Assembly: GCA_938002015.1 (NCBI GenBank)
Contig: CALLAU010000001.1
Span: 1 to 64,000, forward strand
Length of the DNA stretch: 64,000 nucleotides
Source: an uncultured Bdellovibrionales bacterium
GTDB lineage: Bacteria > Bdellovibrionota > Bdellovibrionia > Bdellovibrionales > UBA1609
Direction: 5' to 3'
Made by a program: the position numbers and the translations under genes. The notes beneath the pieces are model-generated. The model was not told the origin of the DNA, did not search any database, and saw nothing but the letters and a program-made list of their open reading frames with translations. Positions 1 to 8,925 of the stretch are shown in pieces. Each line of letters opens with the position of its first letter. The stretch's first letter is position 1.

Positions 1-3000
1 ACATTTAATCCAGGCGACAATGATGTCGTGTTTTCAATAGCAAGCAGTGAAGATGTAGATGTGTGTGAGTTTGATGAGACGGTTGGTATACAAATTTCAG
101 CAGGGACTAATATTGGAAGTGCACCGAGTAATGTTGTAAGTATTGAAGATGATGATTTACCAACGTTATCATTAGCAGGAGATACACAAACAGAGGGTAA
201 TGATTTAACATTTACAGCGACTTTAAATGAGCCGTGCCCAAGTAGGACTGTTACATTTGATTGGCATACAATAGATGTAAGTGCTAAGAATGGTGAGGAC
301 TTACCTGAACAGAACGGAACAGTAACTTTTTTACCGAATGATGTTTCAGAAAGTTTTTTAGTTACAACTACGGATGACAGTTTAAGAGATTTAGATCAAG
401 AGTATATTTCAATTGGCGCAAGAAATCGTGTTAATTTAGATGATTCTGGAGCTGCAGCCACAGGAGTTATAATTGATAATGAAGTTGGTGAATTAACAGC
501 CAAAGTTAAAACCGCGGGAAGTACAACCTGCGCACTAAGTACTGCAGGCCAAATAAAATGTTGGGGTATGAACGCTTACATCGGCTACGATGGCGGACAT
601 TACGGTGATCAAATTGGAGAAATGGGCGATTCTCTACCAAGAATAGATTTAGGAACAGGAAGAACAGCTTTAAAAGTTGTTGGAGCTTCCGGCGCTTCTT
701 GTGCGCTATTAGACAACAGTGAAGTAAAGTGCTGGGGAAGTTCATTTTATACAGGTAATAATGGTATTAATTACGGAAACGATGGTAATGGCTTAGGAGA
801 TAATCTTCCCTATATAGATTTAGGAACACATGATGGTCTTGGAGTAACACCACATACTGCTAAGGATATTGTTGGAACAAGTTTAACATTTTGTGCTTTA
901 TTAGACGATGACAGGCTTAAATGCTGGGGCATTAATTATGCTGGACAAACCGGAACAGCACCAATTGGGCAATTAGTAAGAGTTGGAGATGCAAATTTAG
1001 AAATGGGCGACAATCTTTCTTATGTTGATTTTGGAACTCATGATGGTCTTGGTGTGACTCCACATACTGTAAAAGAGCTCTCATTTCCATGTGCTATTTT
1101 AGATACCGATCAAGTTAAGTGCTGGGGGCAGAATAACTTTGGTCAATTAGGACTTGGAGATACAAATCATAGGGGTGATAATTCCGGAGAGATGGGAGAC
1201 AACCTCCCTTATGTTGATTTAGGAACAGGAAGAACAGCTCAAAAAATAAGTGGGTCCTGCGCTATTTTGGACACCTCTGAGTTAAAATGTTGGGGGCTCT
1301 CTAGCTTAAATGGAAGTGAAACAGGCACACATTTAGGAGATGGGCCTGGAGAAATGGGAGATAACTTATCACCTGTAGATCTTGGAACATATGATCACGA
1401 CAGCAATGTTGTAACACCAGAAATTGCTCATACAGTAAAAGAAGTTTCAGCTGGTTATGACCACGTATGCGCCATACTTGATGATGATAAACTTAAGTGT
1501 TGGGGAGAAAATTTATATGGGAAATTAGGGTATGGAAATCAATTTCGAGTAGGAATTGATCCAAACACTATGGGTAATACTTTAAATTATGTAAACTTAG
1601 GAGCAGGAAGAACAGCGAAAAAAGTTAGCGTCCTTCGCCACTCTACTCTTGTTCTTCGTGATGATGATACTCTAGTTTCATTTGGAGGAAATAAGTACGG
1701 CACTTTAGGCATTGAAAGCACAGATCAAATTGGAGATGAACCTGGAGAAATGGGAGATAGCCTGTCACCAGTAAATCTTGGAACAGGTAGATTTGCAACA
1801 TCGCTTAGCCATACGTTTGGTGCTTTTGGCTCCGAGAGTGGCAGCACAAGGGGTGAAAGCACATGCGCAGTTCTAGATAACGGAGATCTAAAGTGCTGGG
1901 GCTTTATGGGGTTTGATGCCGGAATTGGTGACATTGTGTCAAGGTTTATAATTGGTGATCAAGCTGGAGAAATGGGGGCCTCTCTACAATCTATTCAATT
2001 GCCAACAGGAACTACTGCAGTAGACTTGTTTTCAGGCCATATAGGATCTGGTTATCAAGCCAATTACTGTGCCACACTTAATAATGGTAACTTTATATGC
2101 TGGGGGACTAATGATGTTACTCCAAATTTTAGCAATATAAATGATGAAACAGGTAATCGACCGAACTCAATGGGAGACAACTTAGATCAACACACTTTAC
2201 CAGGTGGCTTAAGTGCAATTAAAATTCAACCTGGAAGGCGCTCAACTTGTGCACTTGCAACTGACCATGAACTCTACTGCTGGGGCGGCCAATTTGGATA
2301 TGAATCATCGTTAATTATTAGTGGTGGCCCCAACCCCACTTTTAATCCTACAGGAGCCACAAGAGCTTCACTTGGCAACAACAGAAAAATTTTAGACTTT
2401 AACCGTGGCAATAGCCACTTATGCGCTCTTTTAGATAATTACGAAGTAAAGTGCTGGGGTTTTGATTTCGGAGGGAATCTTGGCTCTGGAGGTACAGGAA
2501 ATCTTGGCTCAACAGTGGCAACCTCTGGAGATAACCTTCTCCCTGTTGATTTAGGTACAGTGAGTTATCCCGTGGAAGTTACTACAAATTACCGATCATC
2601 GTGTGCTCGTTTTGCAAACGGTGGGATAAAGTGCTGGGGCGCAAACTTTGGTGGAAACCTTGGCTATGGAGACACTACTTCAAGAGGTGGAAGTAGCAGC
2701 GACATGGGTAATAACTTAGCTTTCATCGATTTAGATGGTCCAGTCAGTAAAATATATTCTACCATAACTACAGGGGGTCCTAACTGTGCAGTGAGAACTA
2801 ATGGTGAATTTGTTTGCTGGGGAGGGGGAGCTCAACTAGGTATTGGCTCAATCAGTAGTATTGGAGATGGCCCCAATGAAATGGGCTCCAACCTTACTCC
2901 TATAGACTTAAACTCAGGTATAGTTAAAGATTTTGACTCAAAAGGACCGCATGTTTGTATTGTGCAAACAAATAATGAATTAAAATGCTGGGGTGACAAC

Positions 3001-3096
3001 TTCTTTGGCCAACTTGGTCAGGGTAATAGAAATACCATTGGAGATGACCCTAACGAGATGGGTGTCAACCTGCCATCAGTCGATATTGTTTGGTAA
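1..3096 (+). CDS. Calx-beta / RCC1-repeat surface protein, 5' truncated by window edge
   Basis: The reading frame is open from base 1, so the true start lies upstream; 1031 residues are visible. The N-terminal ~160 residues hold two Calx-beta-like segments, each ending in an (I/V)EDDD or IIDNE type motif. The rest is a run of about 14 RCC1-like repeats, each with a core like CALLDN..KCWG and most followed by a GEMGDNL..DLG loop. RCC1 repeats form beta-propellers and Calx-beta domains are extracellular beta-sandwiches, so this is probably an exported or surface-attached adhesin-like protein; the ligand is unknown. Thirteen repeats carry two Cys exactly ten residues apart, while one (near 1648-1686) has lost both. 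The gene ends 4 bp before a convergent gene, with no terminator hairpin in between. Domain call is firm, role is inferred. Confidence 0.85.
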   Translation, partial: TFNPGDNDVVFSIASSEDVDVCEFDETVGIQISAGTNIGSAPSNVVSIEDDDLPTLSLAGDTQTEGNDLTFTATLNEPCPSRTVTFDWHTIDVSAKNGEDLPEQNGTVTFLPNDVSESFLVTTTDDSLRDLDQEYISIGARNRVNLDDSGAAATGVIIDNEVGELTAKVKTAGSTTCALSTAGQIKCWGMNAYIGYDGGHYGDQIGEMGDSLPRIDLGTGRTALKVVGASGASCALLDNSEVKCWGSSFYTGNNGINYGNDGNGLGDNLPYIDLGTHDGLGVTPHTAKDIVGTSLTFCALLDDDRLKCWGINYAGQTGTAPIGQLVRVGDANLEMGDNLSYVDFGTHDGLGVTPHTVKELSFPCAILDTDQVKCWGQNNFGQLGLGDTNHRGDNSGEMGDNLPYVDLGTGRTAQKISGSCAILDTSELKCWGLSSLNGSETGTHLGDGPGEMGDNLSPVDLGTYDHDSNVVTPEIAHTVKEVSAGYDHVCAILDDDKLKCWGENLYGKLGYGNQFRVGIDPNTMGNTLNYVNLGAGRTAKKVSVLRHSTLVLRDDDTLVSFGGNKYGTLGIESTDQIGDEPGEMGDSLSPVNLGTGRFATSLSHTFGAFGSESGSTRGESTCAVLDNGDLKCWGFMGFDAGIGDIVSRFIIGDQAGEMGASLQSIQLPTGTTAVDLFSGHIGSGYQANYCATLNNGNFICWGTNDVTPNFSNINDETGNRPNSMGDNLDQHTLPGGLSAIKIQPGRRSTCALATDHELYCWGGQFGYESSLIISGGPNPTFNPTGATRASLGNNRKILDFNRGNSHLCALLDNYEVKCWGFDFGGNLGSGGTGNLGSTVATSGDNLLPVDLGTVSYPVEVTTNYRSSCARFANGGIKCWGANFGGNLGYGDTTSRGGSSSDMGNNLAFIDLDGPVSKIYSTITTGGPNCAVRTNGEFVCWGGGAQLGIGSISSIGDGPNEMGSNLTPIDLNSGIVKDFDSKGPHVCIVQTNNELKCWGDNFFGQLGQGNRNTIGDDPNEMGVNLPSVDIVW

Positions 3097-3100
3097 AGAT

Positions 3101-5197
3101 TTAGTTTGAAATAATTGATATGGCCTTATTATCTGAAAAAACAAGTTTTGATGTAAACTCAGAGTTTGATTTATCAGATAATATAAGTGTGTTTAAGTCG
3201 CCTGGTACATCAGTAATTACATACCCACCACCAGATAGCGGCTCATCAACACTGTCTCCAAATTTATCAAAATAATACACTCTAGTGTCTTTTGTTTTAA
3301 TCGTTGAAGCTTCTAGAATAACTTTTTTAGGAGTTGAATTATTATAAAGACCAACAATCATAGCCATTGAGCGATTTGCATTTGATTTCTTATAAGCTAA
3401 GAAAGACTCAAGCCAATTTTTATTTATCTTATAAATCACTTTATCAATGGATTTTGAAGGCACTAAAACAATTTGGCTTATATGGTTTTCACTAGAAGCT
3501 GTTTGAAGAACAGTAAGTTCAGGGTTTGTCTGAAGGTCTAAGCTTATTGGATCAGCTGTCTGATTATCTGTAACCTTAAAAAGATCCACTCCGTATTCAG
3601 CTACTTCTATTTGATCTGGTGTTGCCATTTTCTCAGGGAAATCTTTTACTAAGATCTGGAGCTTTTGTTTTTGACCAAGGTTTATTTGTCCAAAAGAGAC
3701 ATGGTTCTTTTTAACTTTAAACCATCTTTGAGATAAAAGTCTCTCACCTCTAAAAGCTTGAACTAAATAATCTCCATCAAATAAATTGATAAAGGCAAAT
3801 CTTCCATCTTGAGAAGTTGTTTCTAACTTAGGGTTTGGAATTTTATTTTGAAAATAAACAGGTCTTTGATAATCAGCTCCAAAAACTTTTAAAGTGATGC
3901 CTGTTTGATTAAGCCCCGCTTGAGTCACTCTTCCTGTTATAAGACTTGTTATTTCTATTTCTTCACCAAAAGGATCTGCTAACTGTGATAAAGCTTTAAT
4001 GTGCTCTTTTGAGTAAAGTCTTGGATAAAGCGGCTTACCGTTTGCTCCAATAGAAAGTGTCGACCAAAAATCATCAGCGTGGGAAGTCGCTACAAAAGTT
4101 GAACCTTGTTTAAACACCTGCTCATTAAAATAACCTTCTTGATCTGAGTCTAACTCTCCTTCAACTCCTATTAGTGATTGAGAAGCGTTTCTTACAGGCT
4201 TTTCATAGTCTTCAAAAGACTCATCATAAGACAAAGTTCTTCCAGAAAAATCTTCACCTGAAGGGTAGAGCTCTAATTTGATTTCATCTAAGTTTTTTTC
4301 TTTTGAAAGGTTTAATTCTCCATATGCTAATACATCACCCTTAGTGTTTCTAAGCTCTGAAATAATCAGTCCTCTTGCAGACTCTACTTCAATTTCAAAA
4401 ATCCCAGACTCTGTATCAACAACACCAGTTTCAAAAACGACTCCATCAAAAAGTCTTTCTATATAAAAGATAAAGTCACTGCCTGAAGCAATTGCACCAT
4501 CTTTTAATACAAGCTGACCTCTAATCATTTTTCTTTTTCTTAAAGTCTTTGAAGAAAGGCCTTTTCGAGAGAACGCAGGTACTTTTATACTAGGTTGATC
4601 AGTTACAGGTGGAGCCGCGGCAGCAACTAGCTGTTGTACTCCTTTAACAGTTTCTTCATCACTACCAAGTGAAGTTTTACTTTTAGTCTCTTCTTCCTCA
4701 AAATCTTTAGTTAGTGAAGCAGAAGCTAGTGATCTTTGATCTGGCTGGTTTATAGCTAAATTTTTAGTTTTATCACCCACTACTTTTAAATCAGATCCCC
4801 AGGTCTGCTTAAAATTAGAGAGCTTTGTAACTTTTAAATCCGGTTTAATAAACTTTTTTGTAAAGTGCTTTACACCAATTCTCTCACCGAGAAGGGCAAC
4901 CTTAACAAAACTAGATTTATCTATATTTTCGTTTAAAGAAATCGTTGCACCTTTTAGCTGCATTGGTCTTGCTTTATGTAAGTTTATTTTTTCTATTTTT
5001 TTAGCACCAGAAATAGAGCTTCTTGTTAAATCATCTAAACTAAATAAATCTTCAATAGCAGCAAATGCAGGAGAACCTCTATCTGCTTTAATAACAGTTT
5101 TTTTTAACGACAACTTTGAACGATCAGAAGTTGAAACAGAACTAAAAAAAATAAGACTGCTTAATAAAGCTATGAAATAATTAGAGTATCCACCCAC
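3101..5197 (-). CDS. Secreted protein with two carboxypeptidase-regulatory-like beta domains, unknown function
   Basis: 698 residues starting at a GTG. A hydrophobic stretch at about residues 7-22 followed by SVSTS looks like a signal peptide. Residues ~225-310 and ~415-505 each resemble a CarboxypepD_reg/CNA-B-like beta-sandwich: a GQLVL or GRVTQ opening strand, then a turn where a Gly-rich DGRFAF or SGIFEIE strand precedes a GDYLV-like strand. The segment at ~150-225 is Lys/Ser/Glu-rich and probably disordered. No catalytic motif is visible. It lies 13 bp downstream of a small lipoprotein gene and is probably cotranscribed with it and transaldolase. The start lacks a clear ribosome binding site, so the N-terminus could be a few codons off. 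A structural or surface role is likely but not shown. Confidence 0.7.
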   Translation of the reverse strand: MGGYSNYFIALLSSLIFFSSVSTSDRSKLSLKKTVIKADRGSPAFAAIEDLFSLDDLTRSSISGAKKIEKINLHKARPMQLKGATISLNENIDKSSFVKVALLGERIGVKHFTKKFIKPDLKVTKLSNFKQTWGSDLKVVGDKTKNLAINQPDQRSLASASLTKDFEEEETKSKTSLGSDEETVKGVQQLVAAAAPPVTDQPSIKVPAFSRKGLSSKTLRKRKMIRGQLVLKDGAIASGSDFIFYIERLFDGVVFETGVVDTESGIFEIEVESARGLIISELRNTKGDVLAYGELNLSKEKNLDEIKLELYPSGEDFSGRTLSYDESFEDYEKPVRNASQSLIGVEGELDSDQEGYFNEQVFKQGSTFVATSHADDFWSTLSIGANGKPLYPRLYSKEHIKALSQLADPFGEEIEITSLITGRVTQAGLNQTGITLKVFGADYQRPVYFQNKIPNPKLETTSQDGRFAFINLFDGDYLVQAFRGERLLSQRWFKVKKNHVSFGQINLGQKQKLQILVKDFPEKMATPDQIEVAEYGVDLFKVTDNQTADPISLDLQTNPELTVLQTASSENHISQIVLVPSKSIDKVIYKINKNWLESFLAYKKSNANRSMAMIVGLYNNSTPKKVILEASTIKTKDTRVYYFDKFGDSVDEPLSGGGYVITDVPGDLNTLILSDKSNSEFTSKLVFSDNKAISIISN

Positions 5198-5210
5198 ATG
5201 ACTATTCTAA

Positions 5211-5660
5211 TTAAAATACTTTGAAGTCGTCAATCACGTTACCCTTAGTCTTAGACTTATAAAGGTAAGCCTTTAGCCTAGCCAAAATGATACTCGCAAC
5301 CACTTCATCATAACCTGTAACTTGAAAGTTTTTTTGAACAGAGTTTGGAGTCTGTGCTTCTTCAATAAGTACCGTCACATCAACTGAATAAGGTCTTTTC
5401 GTACCTCTAATCTCAATTAGACCAACGCCGCGCTCATTCTCATTTCTAGCCTCTTTTAGTTTTTTTCCGTCCCTCACAAATGGAAGACTTCTATATTCTC
5501 TGCCATCCTTAGAAATATACTGAAACTCTACTGGTAAAGCCTTTTTTATTCCTTTTCGGATAGTCAAAAGTGGATAGTCAAGATTTGCAAGCTGCCTTGT
5601 TCCCATAGAAGCACAAGAGCTTAAACTGACTACCCATATTAAAAAAACTAGATATCTCAT
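5211..5660 (-). CDS. Small lipoprotein of unknown function
   Basis: 149 residues. Residues 1-15 form a hydrophobic signal ending in a lipobox L13-S14-S15 before Cys16, so signal peptidase II processing and lipid attachment are expected. Ala at +2 (not Asp) favours outer-membrane sorting under the Lol rule. The mature part is mixed alpha/beta with many Lys/Arg, and I recognise no family. Its start overlaps the end of the transaldolase gene by 4 bp, indicating translational coupling, and the large secreted protein gene follows 13 bp downstream. The lipoprotein call is firm; the function is unknown. Confidence 0.75.
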   Translation of the reverse strand: MRYLVFLIWVVSLSSCASMGTRQLANLDYPLLTIRKGIKKALPVEFQYISKDGREYRSLPFVRDGKKLKEARNENERGVGLIEIRGTKRPYSVDVTVLIEEAQTPNSVQKNFQVTGYDEVVASIILARLKAYLYKSKTKGNVIDDFKVF

Positions 5661-6301
5661 ACCTTAAGATTTTGCCCATCTTTAATAAACTGTTCAAGGC
5701 CTCTATCTGTAAGTGGATGTTTAACAAGCTGGGCTAAGGTCTTAAATGGCAGTGTTCCAATATCAGCTCCAATAAGTGCAGCATCTAAAACATGCATTGG
5801 ATGCCTTAAGCTCGCAGCTAAAATCTCTGTTTCATAACCATAGTTATCAAAAATTTGCCTTATTTCACTCACCATACCCATTCCAGCAGTTCCAACATCA
5901 TCAAGCCTACCCACAAAAGGAGATACCATAGTTGCACCAGCCTTAGCTGCCATTAAAGCCTGAAGAGGAGAAAAGCATAGGGTGACATTTGTTTGAACAC
6001 CTTGATCAAAAAAGTATTTAGTAGCTCTTAAGCCATCTTCAGTAAGGGGAAGCTTAATCACTACGTTTGGAGCAATGGTTGAAAGCTGATCGCCTTCTTT
6101 TACCATACCCTCATAATCTGTAGCTAAAACTTCAGCAGATACAGGACCTGAGATAAACTCACAAATTTCAGTAATAAGAGTCTTAAAGTCCTTTCCAGAT
6201 TTAGCAACCAAACTAGGGTTTGTTGTTACACCATCAACCCAGCCCATTTTTGCAGCATGTTTAATTTCTTCTATATCAGCAGAATCTATAAAAAACTTCA
6301 T
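5657..6301 (-). CDS. tal: Transaldolase, short TalC/MipB family
   Basis: 214 residues, the usual length of the short transaldolase/fructose-6-phosphate aldolase family, a TIM barrel. It interconverts sedoheptulose-7-P plus glyceraldehyde-3-P with erythrose-4-P plus fructose-6-P in the non-oxidative pentose phosphate pathway. The N-terminal strand FFIDSA, the TTNPSL loop and the Schiff-base lysine Lys83 in VVIKLP are present. The position that distinguishes true transaldolase (Phe) from fructose-6-P aldolase (Tyr131 in E. coli FsaA) is Phe129 in SPFVGR, so I favour transaldolase. The ATG is preceded by a GGAGAG ribosome binding site. It is first in a three-gene minus-strand unit with the lipoprotein and the large secreted protein. 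Confidence 0.9.
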   Translation of the reverse strand: MKFFIDSADIEEIKHAAKMGWVDGVTTNPSLVAKSGKDFKTLITEICEFISGPVSAEVLATDYEGMVKEGDQLSTIAPNVVIKLPLTEDGLRATKYFFDQGVQTNVTLCFSPLQALMAAKAGATMVSPFVGRLDDVGTAGMGMVSEIRQIFDNYGYETEILAASLRHPMHVLDAALIGADIGTLPFKTLAQLVKHPLTDRGLEQFIKDGQNLKV

Positions 6302-6394
6302 CTAAGTCTCTCTCCTTAATTATATTATTGAGTAAAATAACAAGTATAATCCTTTTAGAGATTATGCAAATCTATCAAGTGTAGCGCTTGTAAC

Positions 6395-6450
6395 TCTGCT
6401 AGCAGAAAGAGCTCACTCATTTTTTGTAGAGCCTAGCTAAACATATGTTT
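6395..6450. promoter_or_regulatory. Two 12-bp perfect palindromes in the tal/orf112 divergent region
   Basis: The 267-bp gap between the divergent tal and 6569 genes holds TCTGCTAGCAGA (6395-6406) and AAACATATGTTT (6439-6450), both perfect 12-bp palindromes 32 bp apart. Just before them is an imperfect hairpin, CAAG..CTTG, at about 6376-6390. These could be operators for regulators of either gene. No regulator gene is adjacent, so assignment is open; in AT-rich DNA some short palindromes arise by chance. Confidence 0.3.
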
Positions 6451-6568
6451 CATTTTTGAATTTTTGGTTAATTAAAATACAGTCGCCTTATTTTTTAGCA
6501 CTGTAGTCAAACATATCCAAACTACATTTGGCTCGACTCATGCAGTTTAAGGTAAAAAGGAGTAAAAA

Positions 6569-6907
6569 ATGAAAAATCTATTATTCATAAGTTTTATGTT
6601 ACTATTTTCTCTTCTAGCTGGAGCAGAAGAAGACACACTATTTATAACTGGTGATCAGTGGAATGCTTCAAAAGGTCATCTTGATAAAGTCATTTCACTA
6701 GATAAACACTTTGAAGAGTTCCCTCGTATAGAAAAAAGATTAGATGCCCGCTATATCACTTGCTACACTGATGATTATTTACTCGGCCTGCCATCATCTG
6801 GCGACTGCATAGCACTTCCAATCTGTGAAGATGATGAAAGCCCTTTCACTTCAATCGTGCGTTTATCTATATTATACCATACTGGACCTCATTGCAGAGA
6901 AGAATAA
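6569..6907 (+). CDS. Small secreted Cys-containing protein, unknown function
   Basis: 112 residues with a clear signal peptide: a Lys-charged start, hydrophobic residues ~4-16, then a cleavage site after LAGA around residue 19. The mature ~93 residues are acidic and contain four Cys (in ITCYT, GDCIAL, PICED and PHCRE), which could form two disulfides after export. A strong AAGGAG ribosome binding site lies 6-7 bases before the ATG. It is a single gene between divergent tal and a convergent minus-strand operon. I do not recognise the family. Confidence 0.7.
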   Translation: MKNLLFISFMLLFSLLAGAEEDTLFITGDQWNASKGHLDKVISLDKHFEEFPRIEKRLDARYITCYTDDYLLGLPSSGDCIALPICEDDESPFTSIVRLSILYHTGPHCREE

Positions 6908-6950
6908 AACGAGTAATTTCTTTAGCACTAATACTAAAGTTTTTATACTC

Positions 6951-7403
6951 TCATGATATATCTAAATAACCTCTAAATTCACCTTTATATGATCCACCTT
7001 CCCACTCACCAAATTCGGCGGTGAGTTCACTTAAAGATTGTTTAAAAATAGGGTGAACCCAGGTTGAATCTATCATGGCAGACGGAAAAAGAAGCTCTGG
7101 CTTGATCGTCCAGCGAGGGTAAGGGCTTGAAGCCTCTTCAGACCTTTGCTCAACACCTTCATAATTAAGAAGAAAAATCTCAGCTGTAGTTACACGGCTT
7201 TCTTCAAATTGCTTCATCATATTTATCAAGTCTTTAAAGGAGGCTTCAGTTTTTGCACAAAAAGCAATAACGTTTTTTTTATTAAACCCATATATAGGAG
7301 AAACTTTATAATCTACTAAAGCCTTACTCTTAAAGAAAAAAGAGTTTAATGATCTTAAGTCTGAAGCATCACTAAAAACAGATGCCACCCATACTTCCTT
7401 CAT
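6951..7403 (-). CDS. HPPK-fold-like protein lacking catalytic residues, in the dap operon
   Basis: 150 residues with no signal peptide. Read in order, it parallels 6-hydroxymethyl-7,8-dihydropterin pyrophosphokinase (FolK): an opening strand, then VSPIYG (cf. VSSFYRT), an AFCAK..F.DLINMMKQFEESR segment (cf. the NAAV..ELL...IE..GR segment), TAEIFLLNYEGV (cf. TLDLDIMLFGNEV), and PELLFPSAM...WVHPIF (cf. RLTVPHYDM..RGFMLWPL). The GSNLG motif and the paired catalytic Asp are absent, so it is probably not an active FolK. It is the last gene of the lptM-like/dapA/dapB operon, with a 4-bp overlap to dapB. The similarity is my own reading and needs a profile search; otherwise treat as hypothetical. 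Confidence 0.6.
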   Translation of the reverse strand: MKEVWVASVFSDASDLRSLNSFFFKSKALVDYKVSPIYGFNKKNVIAFCAKTEASFKDLINMMKQFEESRVTTAEIFLLNYEGVEQRSEEASSPYPRWTIKPELLFPSAMIDSTWVHPIFKQSLSELTAEFGEWEGGSYKGEFRGYLDIS

Positions 7404-8071
7404 GATTTTAAGAAATCTCCTATTTGATAAAATCCACTACTCCGTTTTCTTAACCAATCAGCTGCAGCTAAAGCACCTCTAGCAAAAACCTCTCTGTTTA
7501 AAGCTTGATGAGTAAACGTTAGCCATTCACTTTCAGTAACAACATTAACTTTATGAACACCAAAAACAGACCCACCTCTTATAGACTGAACTTCTATTTC
7601 GCTTTCACTTTTAATCGCATCTTTTAACATTAAAGCTGTTCCACTTGGAGCATCAAGCTTATGTATATGGTGAACATCTTCTATCCATATCTTGGCATTT
7701 TTAAATACAGAAAGATTTGATAAGCTTTCTTTTAAAACGGCTACTCCCATACTGTAGTTACCTGAGTGCATAAAAGGAAAGAAGTCCCCGCTTTCTTTAA
7801 ACTCAGCAAGGTTAAAACCAGTTGTTCCACTTACTAACGGTTTTTTATTTTCTTTACACCAGTTAAAGATTTTTGGAAAAGACTCAGGCAAAGAAAAATC
7901 AATCACTACATCTATATCTGATGCTTTAATTTTTAAAAGATCATCTACTTCATTTTCAAGTTTTGGTGAAGTGGTAAAACCATGAACAAAAATATAGGGA
8001 TTCTCTTCAGCAATAACATTCTTTAATGCTTGCCCCATTCTACCAGTTGAGCCAGAAATTAAAACTCTCAT
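7400..8071 (-). CDS. dapB: 4-hydroxy-tetrahydrodipicolinate reductase
   Basis: Cytosolic enzyme reducing 4-hydroxy-tetrahydrodipicolinate to tetrahydrodipicolinate with NAD(P)H in the diaminopimelate/lysine pathway, feeding peptidoglycan. Visible are the N-terminal dinucleotide-binding SGSTGRMGQ at residues ~7-14, VSGTTGF at about 80, the catalytic/substrate signature with paired His and Lys (HHIHKLDAPSGTA), and the C-terminal FARGALAAADWL. At 223 residues it is shorter than E. coli DapB (~273), mainly through a reduced region after the first strand and helix; all signature motifs remain. It overlaps dapA upstream and the HPPK-like gene downstream by 4 bp each. Confidence 0.95.
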   Translation of the reverse strand: MRVLISGSTGRMGQALKNVIAEENPYIFVHGFTTSPKLENEVDDLLKIKASDIDVVIDFSLPESFPKIFNWCKENKKPLVSGTTGFNLAEFKESGDFFPFMHSGNYSMGVAVLKESLSNLSVFKNAKIWIEDVHHIHKLDAPSGTALMLKDAIKSESEIEVQSIRGGSVFGVHKVNVVTESEWLTFTHQALNREVFARGALAAADWLRKRSSGFYQIGDFLKS

Positions 8072-8925
8072 TTTAATAGTCCTAAGTTTTTCATCTCAGT
8101 TTCTAAGTCTTGAGCTTTTGTTTGATCCATATCACAAAGTGGAGCTCTTAGGTGAGGAGTGTTTATAATCCCCATTTTATAAAGAGCCCATTTAACAGGT
8201 ATTGGATTTGCTTCAACAAATAAAAGATCACAAAGCTTAGACCACTTTGAAAAATCCTCTTCACCTTTGATGCAAAGATCAAACTCCTTTGGAATAATAT
8301 GAGATAAAACTGAGATCACACCATTTCCACCTAAGTTCACATACTCACAAGTTGTTCCATCATCTCCAGAAAGATAAGAAAAATTTTCTAAGCCAAATGA
8401 CTGATGTTCTTTAATCACATCCATGTCTCCAGTGGCATCTTTAATAGCTACAATATTTTCAACTTCAGATAGTTTTTTAGTAGTTACAGTATCAATTTTT
8501 GTAATCGTTCTACCTGGCACATCATAAAGAATAACAGGTCTTGTTGTAGCTTTTGAAACCTTAGTAAAATGATTCACAAGACCTCTTTGAGGAGGCTTGT
8601 TGTAATAAGGTGTTACTACTAAATACGCTGTAGGCTCTAAGTCTTCAAAAAAGAGAATGTTGTCCATAGTTTTTTTTGTAGAGTTCGTCCCAACACCTAG
8701 AATAAGAGGAAAGTCTTTGGGTGTTTTCTCCTTTATAAACTTATAAACATTTCTCACTTCTGATGCAGTTAAAGTTGGGCTTTCACCTGTTGTTCCATTA
8801 ACAACAAATCCTTTAACACCACCATCAATTTGATGCTTAATAAGTCTTTCAAGAGAATCAAAGCAAATATTTAAATCTTTATCAAAAGGAGTTACTATTG
8901 CTGTGTAAATACCTTCAAACTTCAT
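8068..8925 (-). CDS. dapA: 4-hydroxy-tetrahydrodipicolinate synthase
   Basis: 285-residue TIM-barrel enzyme condensing pyruvate with aspartate semialdehyde, the first committed step of the diaminopimelate pathway. Visible are the GTTGE motif (residues 44-48) that binds the pyruvate carboxylate, the catalytic Tyr in TPYYNKPP, the substrate-binding Arg in YDVPGRT and the Schiff-base Lys in VAIKDATGD. Length is normal for the family. An AAGGAT ribosome binding site sits inside the end of the upstream lptM-like gene, which overlaps it by 4 bp; dapB follows with another 4-bp overlap. This is an operon dedicated to the DAP branch. Confidence 0.97.
   Translation of the reverse strand: MKFEGIYTAIVTPFDKDLNICFDSLERLIKHQIDGGVKGFVVNGTTGESPTLTASEVRNVYKFIKEKTPKDFPLILGVGTNSTKKTMDNILFFEDLEPTAYLVVTPYYNKPPQRGLVNHFTKVSKATTRPVILYDVPGRTITKIDTVTTKKLSEVENIVAIKDATGDMDVIKEHQSFGLENFSYLSGDDGTTCEYVNLGGNGVISVLSHIIPKEFDLCIKGEEDFSKWSKLCDLLFVEANPIPVKWALYKMGIINTPHLRAPLCDMDQTKAQDLETEMKNLGLLK

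Noticed and set aside
1-3096. RCC1 repeats as a sign of transfer from a eukaryote
   Set aside because: CWG-type RCC1 repeat proteins are widespread in predatory and gliding bacteria, and base use matches the neighbours.
5657-6301. Fructose-6-phosphate aldolase assignment
   Set aside because: The residue that distinguishes the activities is Phe (SPFVGR) rather than Tyr, which points to transaldolase.
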